Positions 1 to 4,804 of a stretch of DNA of 5,769 bases are shown piece by piece. Every line of letters starts with the position of its first letter. Position 1 is the first letter of the stretch. The DNA lies in the NCBI GenBank assembly GCA_026396375.1, contig JAPLWW010000066.1, positions 1 to 5,769 of the forward strand. The letters are read 5' to 3'. The notes below the pieces were generated by a model. That model searched no databases. It worked only from the letters and a program-made list of their open reading frames with translations, and was not told the origin of the DNA. A program made the position numbers and the translations under genes. The DNA comes from Microcaldota archaeon. GTDB taxonomy: Archaea; Micrarchaeota; Micrarchaeia; Anstonellales; J096.

Positions 1-479
1 TTTGGGGAAAGGTCGACCATGCTGAATCCGAGGCCCTTGAAGTAGGAGAACCAGGAATCGAACGTTTCCTTGTCGCACCTGACATTATGGATGACGAAAT
101 TAAGGCCGGAAGCCCCGTTCTTTATCGAATCCGGGCCGAACATCGGATGTGACGCTATTATCCTTGCCTCTATTGGAAGGTATTTGATCATCATCTCGAC
201 AGGATACTCCTTGACTGAGCAGGTATCTATGACAACTGAATCTTCCCTGAATTTGTTGCCTTTCAGCACCTGCTCCACTTCAGAGATTGGAACGCAAAGG
301 AAGACGGTGTCGCAGGATTCCAGAAGCTCCTTTTGGGAGAGGAACTTCACCCCGTTCTCCTTGGCAAGGGCGCTCTTGTCTGACCTGTTCGTTACATATA
401 CGTCGAAGCTGCCCCTGAGCAGGCCTGCCATGACTTGGCCGAAGCGGCCGTAGCCAAATATGCCAACCTTTTTATTCAT
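1..479 (-). CDS. tyrA: Prephenate/arogenate dehydrogenase (TyrA), N-terminal part, runs off the left edge
   Basis: The minus strand reads 159 codons from the ATG at 479 without a stop; the C-terminal part lies outside the window. TyrA enzymes oxidise and decarboxylate prephenate or arogenate with NAD(P)+ in tyrosine synthesis. Visible: a Rossmann loop G9-x-G11-x-x-G14; D85-T-C-S88-V-K90, with the serine conserved in the family; and H111-P-M-F-G-P-D117, the family signature holding the active-site histidine. From memory, the stretch after this (KNG..GL.FV....R) looks closer to plant-type arogenate dehydrogenases than to the E. coli bifunctional enzyme. The second strand of the Rossmann fold ends in T30-N-R32-S rather than an acidic residue, which hints at NADP (inference). 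No chorismate mutase domain precedes it. The start follows directly at the expected distance from the shared AT-rich promoter, with no ribosome binding site. Substrate choice cannot be settled here. Confidence 0.9.
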   Translation of the reverse strand, partial: MNKKVGIFGYGRFGQVMAGLLRGSFDVYVTNRSDKSALAKENGVKFLSQKELLESCDTVFLCVPISEVEQVLKGNKFREDSVVIDTCSVKEYPVEMMIKYLPIEARIIASHPMFGPDSIKNGASGLNFVIHNVRCDKETFDSWFSYFKGLGFSMVDLSP

Positions 480-498
480 AGGGCACAGTTGACCAAAA

Positions 499-509
499 AA
501 ATATAAAAA
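499..509. promoter_or_regulatory. Shared AT-rich TATA element for tyrA (-) and the small gene at 531 (+)
   Basis: The sequence AAATATAAAAA lies between two divergent start codons. Read on the plus strand, the box ATATAAAA (501-508) is centred about 26-27 bp before the ATG at 531. Read on the minus strand, TTTATATT (507-500) is centred about 24-25 bp before the ATG at 479. Archaeal TATA boxes lie about 26 bp upstream of the transcription start, so both mRNAs would start at or next to the AUG. No Shine-Dalgarno sequence precedes either start. A single site used in both directions is inference from spacing. Confidence 0.6.
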
Positions 510-530
510 GAGCTAGCCCAAAACTGTATT

Positions 531-830
531 ATGGTATTATTTCTAGTGAAGGATGTCGCCTCGGTCATGGGAAGGACCATTGTTGACGGGTATGTCGAGA
601 GCGGAACGCTCAAGACAAGGATGAAGACTAAAACTGATGACAGGCTGTTGGAGGTGGTGGAAATGGAGGTCAAGGGCAAGGAGGCAAAGGAGGCCATAGC
701 CGGCCAGATGGCCACCATAGTACTGAAAATGACTACAGGCAACTTCGGAGAGGGCATAACCGCGGGAAACACGAAGATTGAATTCGACATTGTCAACAAG
801 TTCAAGAAAAGGAAGATCGAATTCGAGTAA
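531..830 (+). CDS. Small free-standing EF-Tu domain-2-like beta-barrel protein
   Basis: This 99-residue protein resembles domain 2 of translation GTPases (EF-Tu/EF-1A/IF2 beta-barrel) with no GTPase domain attached. The similarity I see is FLVKDV followed by G14-R-T-I-V-D-G20-Y-V-E-S-G25-T-L-K28, matching the family pattern GR..V.G.VE.G.LK, and A57-G-Q-M-A-T-I-V-L-K66, matching the strand that follows 'AG' in EF-Tu domain 2. A charged tail (KFKKRKIEFE) ends the protein. In translation factors this fold contacts aminoacyl-tRNA ends or the ribosome; whether this one binds RNA or protein is unknown. There are no P-loop, signal peptide or membrane segments. The start is supported by a TATA box at the leaderless distance. 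It stands 37 bp before acdA, which has its own box. The fold assignment is by eye and moderately sure; the function is unknown. Confidence 0.7.
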   Translation: MVLFLVKDVASVMGRTIVDGYVESGTLKTRMKTKTDDRLLEVVEMEVKGKEAKEAIAGQMATIVLKMTTGNFGEGITAGNTKIEFDIVNKFKKRKIEFE

Positions 831-837
831 TCAAAAA

Positions 838-845
838 CTATAAAA
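838..845 (+). promoter_or_regulatory. TATA box of acdA
   Basis: CTATAAAA, preceded by an A-run that could serve as a BRE, is centred about 26-27 bp upstream of the acdA ATG at 868, only a few bases after the stop of the preceding gene. The spacing is the same as for the gene at 531 and predicts a leaderless acdA transcript. No Shine-Dalgarno sequence is seen before 868. Confidence 0.6.
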
Positions 846-867
846 GCAAAGCCCCAGATAATAGGGC

Positions 868-2247
868 ATGGCATTAAACCTTGATGGCCTGTTCAGGCCT
901 GAAAGCATCGCAATCATAGGGGCTTCAAACAAGCCCGAAAAGATAGGTTTCGTAATCCTAAACAACCTCATAAACCTGGGATACGGGGGAAAGATATACC
1001 CTGTCAATCCCAAGCATGACGAGATCCTGGAGCTTAAATGCTACAAGTCAATAGCTGAAATAGGCAAAAAAATAGGCTTGGCGATAATAGTCACCCCTCC
1101 TGCAACAGTCCCTGGAATAATCGGGGAGCTGGGAGAGAAAGGGGTAAAATTCGTTGTCATTGTGTCAGGAGGCTTTGGTGAAGTCAACAACCAGGACCTG
1201 AAAAACAGGCTCATCGAGAGCTGCAAAAAATACAAAATGAATGTTGTTGGGCCCAACTGCCTTGGGATATCCTACAGCAAAGGCAATCTGGACACTATTT
1301 TCTTCCCGATACACAAGCTGAGGAGGCCTGGATACGGGGGCGTTTCCCTGGTCACCCAGAGCGGAGGAGTGGGAAGCTCGCTCATGGCAATAGCCTCAAG
1401 CATGGGAATAGGCATAAACAAGTTTGTTTCCTACGGAAACAGCTACATCCTTGACGAGGCGGATTTCATAAATTACCTTGCTGAGGACAACGAGACAAAG
1501 TCGATAGTTTTATATATTGAAGGAACTTCCAACGGAAAAAAGTTCATGGATTCCCTGGTCAATGCAAACCAGAAAAAGCCGGTCATAGTCCTGAAGGCAG
1601 GGAAGGAGGGAATGGCCCAGGAGGCCGTTAAAAGCCATACTGGGGCGATGGCAGGGAGCTACATGGCATACAGGGCGGCATTCAAGAAGGCGAAGGTCAT
1701 AGAGGCAGATACGATGAACGAGCTTTTTGACTTCATCTCTGTCTCAAGCCAGTCGCTTCCAAAGGGAAAAAGGGTCGGGATAATCTCCAACGGCGGAGGG
1801 TTCGGCGTCATGGCAGCGGATTCTGTCATAAAGAACGGCCTGGAGCTGCCCAGGATGTCAGATAAGATGAAAAAGGAGATATCCTCATTTTTGCCGTCGT
1901 ACGCCTCTGCGGGAAATCCGCTGGACCTTGTGGCAGACGCCGACGTTGAAAGGTTCAGCAAGTCAATAGACGTTTTCATGAGAAGCGATGAATTTGACAT
2001 GGTTCTGGTGAGCGTGCTTTTCCAGACGCCGATGATAAATGAGACGTTATTGAGCCCGTTGGTGAATGCAGGGCATGACTGGAGAAAGCCGGTTGCCCTG
2101 GTTGTCCCAGGAGGGGACGAAGTGGAAGCTTTCAAGAAGATAACCTCAATGAACAAGGTTCCGACTTTTGACATTCCAGAAAGGGCGGTTGTATCATTGA
2201 GAAGCCTTTATGAGTACTCAAAGTTCAGAGGGGTTGCGAAGGATTAA
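868..2247 (+). CDS. acdA: ADP-forming acetate/acyl-CoA synthetase, alpha subunit
   Basis: The protein has 459 residues, the usual length of a separate alpha subunit. These enzymes convert acyl-CoA + ADP + Pi to acid + CoA + ATP and are the main ATP-yielding step in acetate formation and peptide fermentation in archaea. An N-terminal CoA-binding Rossmann domain (about 1-125) carries I-I-G18-A-S-N21 and ends before G128-P-N-C-L-G133. A succinyl-CoA-ligase-like domain follows, with S-G-G-V-G-S near 165-170 and the motif S256-H257-T-G-A260. Histidine 257 matches the alpha-subunit histidine known to be phosphorylated in this family. A third flavodoxin-like region follows (about 300-450; SNGGGFGV, NPLDL). 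The ATP-grasp beta subunit is not fused and is not in this window, so it must be encoded elsewhere. The gene converges with protein B, 21 bp away. Substrate range (acetate, branched or aromatic acids) cannot be read from the sequence. Confidence 0.93.
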   Translation: MALNLDGLFRPESIAIIGASNKPEKIGFVILNNLINLGYGGKIYPVNPKHDEILELKCYKSIAEIGKKIGLAIIVTPPATVPGIIGELGEKGVKFVVIVSGGFGEVNNQDLKNRLIESCKKYKMNVVGPNCLGISYSKGNLDTIFFPIHKLRRPGYGGVSLVTQSGGVGSSLMAIASSMGIGINKFVSYGNSYILDEADFINYLAEDNETKSIVLYIEGTSNGKKFMDSLVNANQKKPVIVLKAGKEGMAQEAVKSHTGAMAGSYMAYRAAFKKAKVIEADTMNELFDFISVSSQSLPKGKRVGIISNGGGFGVMAADSVIKNGLELPRMSDKMKKEISSFLPSYASAGNPLDLVADADVERFSKSIDVFMRSDEFDMVLVSVLFQTPMINETLLSPLVNAGHDWRKPVALVVPGGDEVEAFKKITSMNKVPTFDIPERAVVSLRSLYEYSKFRGVAKD

Positions 2248-2260
2248 CTGCAGTAAATGC

Positions 2261-2280
2261 TTAATATATTATTTGTTATT
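2261..2280 (+). terminator. T-rich tract after acdA, possible archaeal terminator
   Basis: The stretch after the acdA stop is AT-rich, with T-runs on the plus strand but no clear hairpin. Archaeal RNA polymerase commonly stops at T-rich tracts. The tract overlaps the stop codon of the convergent gene (2269), so the two transcripts probably overlap at their ends. This is weak evidence based on composition alone. Confidence 0.3.
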
Positions 2281-2847
2281 GAAAGCAACTTCTTCAGGCT
2301 TCTTCTTACCACTTATTAGATCAAGATAAGCTTGATAGAATCTTTTAGCTTCGTCTTCTTTATTATTGTTTATTAGAAAGTTATATTTTTCCTGCATGAG
2401 GGCATTAGTTATCTTAATCATTGAATTTGTCACATCCGGGTTTTTGGAAGCAACTTCTAATTGTGTAATTCCACCTGCAGGATAATTATATACAAATTTA
2501 TATGCGTTATCTAATGATAAGCTGTCCTTTGCTCGATTCAATCCGATTGCCACATCTTTTGCAGAAGCCATCGGAGTCAAACTCGGAGTATCTTTTTCCT
2601 TTGTGGAGTATTTATTCATATAATCGCTAATCACACCTAATCTAATAGATCTATCAAAATTATTTTGTTTAACATAATCATTCACATTGTCTAGAGTAGC
2701 ATCTTTGTATTGCGTCCTTATCATTGAAAATAGTCTTTCTTTATCTTTAATATTTGCATTACGATACCCTTCTTCACTCTTCATCTTATTTAAGAAGGTC
2801 TTATCATCTACTCTTTCCACTTGTGCAGAACCCTGGAATATGAACAT
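2269..2847 (-). CDS. Unknown helical protein B (192 aa), paralogue of protein A
   Basis: I do not recognise a family. The protein is hydrophilic, rich in Asn, Lys and Asp, and looks mostly helical, with no membrane segment or signal peptide beyond the short MFIFQ start. It is related to the upstream neighbour: identical residues 1-5 with identical codons; a motif P92-M-A-S-A-K-D-V99 like those repeated in A; and a C-terminal module (about 99-180) ending E-D-E-A-K-R-F-Y-Q-A-Y-L-D-L-I-S-G, matching D-E-A-E-R-L-Y-G-K-Y-K-R-L-M-S-G in A. It lacks A's long Ala/Pro/Lys-rich linker and second module. Its DNA is AT-rich (about 27-35% GC in two counted 60-bp lines), unlike all neighbours (near 50%), suggesting a different origin or relaxed drift. 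It has its own promoter, nearly identical to that of A. As a gene it is well supported by the paralogy and promoter; its function is unknown. Confidence 0.8.
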   Translation of the reverse strand: MFIFQGSAQVERVDDKTFLNKMKSEEGYRNANIKDKERLFSMIRTQYKDATLDNVNDYVKQNNFDRSIRLGVISDYMNKYSTKEKDTPSLTPMASAKDVAIGLNRAKDSLSLDNAYKFVYNYPAGGITQLEVASKNPDVTNSMIKITNALMQEKYNFLINNNKEDEAKRFYQAYLDLISGKKKPEEVAFNNK

Positions 2848-2848
2848 A
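2833..2848 (-). repeat. Gene-start repeat, copy at protein B
   Basis: CTGGAATATGAACATA (plus-strand reading) is identical to 4183-4198. On the coding strand it is one T, then ATG and the codons for F, I, F, Q and the first base of the next codon. The identity is at DNA level although the rest of the two genes differ strongly in base composition. Confidence 0.75.
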
Positions 2849-2863
2849 ATGAACCTTTAGATT

Positions 2864-2887
2864 AAACAGTTTTTAAATGTTGGAGAT
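2864..2887 (-). promoter_or_regulatory. Promoter block of protein B, 22 of 24 bases identical to that of protein A
   Basis: The block reads AAACAGTTTTTAAA, then TGT, then TGGAGAT on the plus strand. On the coding strand TTTAAAAA acts as a TATA-like box centred about 27 bp from the ATG at 2847, which predicts a leaderless mRNA. Overlapping it is the small palindrome AAAC-A-GTTT, a possible operator. The same block, with two changes, lies before protein A at 4216-4239. Confidence 0.65.
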
Positions 2888-2907
2888 GGGGCTTTATTTG
2901 GTCATTT

Positions 2908-4197
2908 TCAGGCGATTTCCTCTCCGCTCATGAGCCTTTTGTATTTGCCGTACAGCCTTTCGGCCTCGTCCCTATCGCCTTCCTTCAGAAGTTTGGCAAT
3001 TGCGGATTTCATCAGGCTGTTGACCTTTTGTGGCGTGACCCTCTCAAGGTCAATCTTCCTGGTAGGATTGTCGATATCGGACAGGTACATGTAGGTATTT
3101 GTCAGCGCATCGGCGCTCGCATGCTTCACCGGTTCCCCCAGTTTTTCCGCGTTTTCCTCTCCCTCATAATTCATCTTCCTTCTGTATATGTCGTAGAAGT
3201 CCCTGGCCTTTTTCAATCCGCCCCTGGGCTGATTTTTATAATGCTCCACTATCTGCCTCATATATAAATCAACCGATTTTTCAGGAGTATTATTGGCTTC
3301 GCTGTTCAGGGGAAGATTGAGCTCCCTGGATTCCTTTATCACGAAAAGCAGCGCCTCCATCAATGCGACCCTGTTTTTTGGGGCTACCGGTTCCCCCAGG
3401 CCGGATATTTCCCCTGCCGACGCGGTAGGCAATGCCGATAATTTTTCTTTTGCATCTTTTTTTGCAGACGCTAGGGGCGCCTCTGGCTTAAGCTTTGATA
3501 GTGCCTCTGCAGATGACACCGGCGCTTCCTTTATGGATATTGGCTTGGCCTTGGTGACTTTGACTGCCTCCCTCTTCAGCTCTGCCGCCTTCTCGGCCTT
3601 TGCCTCCATAGTGGAGGCCGCCGGTTTTGCAACAGCTGGCAGGGGCAGGGATTTGGCCAGGGCAACCTTGGCAACCGGCTTAGCCGGCCGCTCAACCCCA
3701 GCATTCTGGACTTCTCTGGCTGATGCGACAGGCGCCTTTGGCTTTGGCACTGTTTCCGAGAATGGCCTGCTTTTCAGCTCCTCCTCGTCCCTCCTCATTT
3801 CCTCAGCTATTTTCGCTATCCTATTAAGATGGTCATATTCAGGATTAGAAGAAGACATTGGCAGGTCATTTATTCCCAGATCTTGTTTTTGGATATTTCC
3901 CACAAACTTTGCAGAATCCTTTTTTGAGTACTCGTCATATTTTGCGTTTATGTCCCTTATCTTTTCCTCTGGAATGCTGGCCTGCAGATGGGCGATTTGG
4001 CCATAGTCGCCCCCCATTTCATGGTATTTCACATATATGTATGCCGCGATGATATCCGGCTTTGCCTTTTCCACTGTTTCCTTGGTAAGGGGGGGAAGAT
4101 TCTTACTTTTCATGCCTAATATTGTTTCAGGCTTCAGGGATTTGCTCAAATAATTGATCGGTTTTTTCTCTACTTCGGAAGACTGGAATATGAACAT
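2908..4197 (-). CDS. Unknown multi-module protein A (429 aa) with Ala/Pro/Lys-rich linker
   Basis: I do not recognise a family. I start it at the ATG at 4197, not the in-frame GTG at 4206, because this aligns the MFIFQ start with protein B and fits the promoter spacing. Layout: a charged helical N-terminal part (about 20-145) that can be loosely aligned with the first half of B; a basic, low-complexity Ala/Pro/Lys linker (about 150-270), probably disordered; then two copies of a helical module (about 276-343, ending K-K-A-R-D-F-Y-D-I-Y-R-R-K-M-N, and 364-425, ending D-E-A-E-R-L-Y-G-K-Y-K-R-L-M-S-G). A short motif of P-x-A-S-A type occurs at 156-160, 226-230 (S-S-A), 241-245, 257-261 and, as K-H-A-S-A, 358-362. 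There is no signal peptide, transmembrane helix or catalytic motif. The modular, linker-rich form suggests a scaffold or binding protein (inference). It is flanked by lrp upstream (43 bp) and its paralogue downstream. Confidence 0.82.
   Translation of the reverse strand: MFIFQSSEVEKKPINYLSKSLKPETILGMKSKNLPPLTKETVEKAKPDIIAAYIYVKYHEMGGDYGQIAHLQASIPEEKIRDINAKYDEYSKKDSAKFVGNIQKQDLGINDLPMSSSNPEYDHLNRIAKIAEEMRRDEEELKSRPFSETVPKPKAPVASAREVQNAGVERPAKPVAKVALAKSLPLPAVAKPAASTMEAKAEKAAELKREAVKVTKAKPISIKEAPVSSAEALSKLKPEAPLASAKKDAKEKLSALPTASAGEISGLGEPVAPKNRVALMEALLFVIKESRELNLPLNSEANNTPEKSVDLYMRQIVEHYKNQPRGGLKKARDFYDIYRRKMNYEGEENAEKLGEPVKHASADALTNTYMYLSDIDNPTRKIDLERVTPQKVNSLMKSAIAKLLKEGDRDEAERLYGKYKRLMSGEEIA
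2923..3108 (-). repeat. Helical module, second copy within protein A
   Basis: Residues 364-425 of protein A: V-T-P-Q-K-V, L-M-K-S-A-I-A-K-L-L, D-E-A-E-R-L-Y-G-K-Y, L-M-S-G. The same pattern occurs at the C-terminus of protein B (DNA about 2308-2553): N-P-D-V, S-M-I-K-I, D-E-A-K-R-F-Y-Q-A-Y, L-I-S-G. Confidence 0.6.
3169..3372 (-). repeat. Helical module, first copy within protein A
   Basis: Residues 276-343 of protein A. It shares with the second copy (2923-3108) a start like A-L-x(n), a central T-P-[EQ]-K-[SV] turn, M-[RK]-x-x-I, and an end of the form A-x-[DR]-[FL]-Y-x-x-Y-x-R-x-M-[NS]. Similarity is at protein level only and was aligned by eye. Confidence 0.55.
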
Positions 4198-4198
4198 A
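4183..4198 (-). repeat. Gene-start repeat, copy at protein A
   Basis: Sixteen bases identical to 2833-2848, covering the start codon and the four next codons (F, I, F, Q). Together with the promoter block at 4216-4239 it forms a conserved start cassette of 57 bp (55 bp in the other copy) with an unconserved spacer of 15-17 bp. Confidence 0.75.
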
Positions 4199-4215
4199 AA
4201 ATACACTTATGCTGA

Positions 4216-4239
4216 AAACAGTTTTTAAACATTGGAGAT
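4216..4239 (-). promoter_or_regulatory. Promoter block of protein A
   Basis: The block reads AAACAGTTTTTAAA, CAT, TGGAGAT on the plus strand, two changes from the copy at 2864-2887. The TATA-like TTTAAAAA on the coding strand is centred about 28-29 bp from the ATG at 4197, so the leader would be 0-3 nt. Here the palindrome is longer (AAAAC-A-GTTTT, 4215-4225). The block begins one base after the lrp stop codon, so A can be transcribed separately from lrp. Confidence 0.65.
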
Positions 4240-4240
4240 T

Positions 4241-4699
4241 TTAGCATTCCACATATTCGGATTTGAACTGCTCCAGTGATATCATGGAGTTCACCTTGAC
4301 CACTCCTCTGCCTCCTATGCACCGCTGGACTAGCGTGAAATACTCCTTCTGGTCCCTTGCCCTTATCTTCACGATGAGTTCCCAATCCCCAGTAAGGGCG
4401 TCAACGCTCTCTACCTGGGGATGCCTGGCTATCCTTTTCGCGATTTCGGATGTGAGGCCAGGCCTCTCATAAGCCTCGGCTGATAATTTGACAAGCGCGA
4501 ATCCTGTGAAGCCTGCATCCACCTTGCTGTTGTTGAGGACTGCCTTGTAGGCAAGGATCTTCCCCTCTTTTTCCATCTTCCGTATGTTGAAATGGATTGT
4601 GGAACCCGGATGGCTGAGCTTCCTGGCAAGCTTGGTTATAGCCGGCACGCAGCCTCCGCTTCGGAGCTCCTTCACCAGCTCCTCCTCGATGTTCTTCAT
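4241..4699 (-). CDS. Lrp/AsnC-family transcriptional regulator
   Basis: At 152 residues it has the usual family length. The N-terminal winged helix-turn-helix (about 1-55) reads I-T-K-L-A-R-K-L-S, then S-T-I-H-F-N-I-R-K-M-E-K-E-G-K-I, the typical recognition helix followed by the wing. The C-terminal ligand-binding/oligomerisation (RAM) domain (about 65-145) shows G-F-A-L-V-K-L, V-E-S-V-D-A-L-T-G-D-W-E-L-I-V-K-I and a final strand V-K-V-N-S-M-I-S-L-E. Members bind amino acids or related effectors as dimers or octamers and act on amino-acid metabolism genes and their own promoter. It is divergent from an amino acid dehydrogenase gene and upstream of proteins A and B, so either could be its target (inference). 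Its start is preceded by a TATA box at leaderless distance, with a palindrome in between that could be an autoregulatory operator. The effector cannot be predicted. Confidence 0.92.
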   Translation of the reverse strand: MKNIEEELVKELRSGGCVPAITKLARKLSHPGSTIHFNIRKMEKEGKILAYKAVLNNSKVDAGFTGFALVKLSAEAYERPGLTSEIAKRIARHPQVESVDALTGDWELIVKIRARDQKEYFTLVQRCIGGRGVVKVNSMISLEQFKSEYVEC

Positions 4700-4703
4700 A
4701 TTA

Positions 4704-4718
4704 TTGAATAATATTCAA
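4704..4718. promoter_or_regulatory. 15-bp palindrome TTGAAT-AAT-ATTCAA, candidate operator before the Lrp gene
   Basis: Perfect 6-bp arms around a 3-bp spacer lie between the lrp TATA box and its start codon. Binding there would block the transcription start region, as known for negatively autoregulated archaeal Lrp proteins. AT-rich DNA makes chance palindromes common, so this is a candidate only. Confidence 0.5.
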
Positions 4719-4720
4719 AT

Positions 4721-4730
4721 ATTTTAAATA
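4721..4730 (-). promoter_or_regulatory. TATA box of the Lrp-type regulator
   Basis: On the coding strand the sequence is TATTTAAAAT, centred about 26 bp upstream of the ATG at 4699. No Shine-Dalgarno sequence precedes the ATG. This fits a leaderless transcript. Confidence 0.55.
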
Positions 4731-4731
4731 C

Positions 4732-4758
4732 TTTTGCATTATTTTTGAAGATTTTGCA
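4732..4758. repeat. Direct repeat TTTTGCA, 20 bp apart, in the divergent promoter region
   Basis: TTTTGCA occurs at 4732-4738 and again at 4752-4758, on the same face of the helix (two turns). It lies between the TATA box of the regulator and that of the dehydrogenase. It could be a regulator site for either gene; in AT-rich DNA it may be chance. Confidence 0.3.
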
Positions 4759-4762
4759 ATAA

Positions 4763-4800
4763 AGTATATTAGGTTGTTGTGAGAAATGGTATTTGGTGAT
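4763..4800 (+). promoter_or_regulatory. Promoter and Shine-Dalgarno-like site of the amino acid dehydrogenase
   Basis: AGTATATTA (4763-4771) is a TATA-like box about 38 bp before the ATG at 4805, so transcription should start near 4793 and leave a leader of about 12 nt. Within that leader GGTGAT (4795-4800) is complementary to the 16S rRNA 3' end and stands 4 nt before the ATG. This differs from the other genes of the window, which look leaderless. Confidence 0.45.
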
Positions 4801-4804
4801 TGAT

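Noticed and set aside
70..453. Plus-strand open frame at the left edge
   Set aside because: It lies opposite the tyrA frame, which carries the GxGxxG, SVK and HPMFGP motifs.
476..874. Open frame on the minus strand across the barrel gene and acdA promoter
   Set aside because: It crosses two promoters and lies opposite the conserved barrel protein; its hydrophobic product is the usual mirror image of a charged protein.
1659..2174. Open frame of 171 codons on the minus strand within acdA
   Set aside because: It lies entirely opposite conserved acdA sequence and has no recognisable product.
2833..2847. MFIFQ start as a signal peptide or membrane anchor of proteins A and B
   Set aside because: Only four hydrophobic residues are followed directly by charged sequence, too short for a signal peptide or transmembrane helix.
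3106..3735. The A-S-A motifs as signal peptidase cleavage sites
   Set aside because: None follows a hydrophobic segment, so the resemblance to an A-x-A site is only superficial.
3293..4006. Long open frame of 237 codons on the plus strand inside protein A
   Set aside because: It is opposite the Ala/Pro/Lys-rich linker, whose composition keeps the other strand free of stops. Its product is Ser/Ala/Phe-rich low complexity, with no promoter. The minus frame is supported by paralogy and promoter.
4198..4206. GTG at 4206 as the start of protein A
   Set aside because: It would add three residues; the ATG at 4197 aligns with the MFIFQ start of protein B and is at the expected distance from the promoter block.
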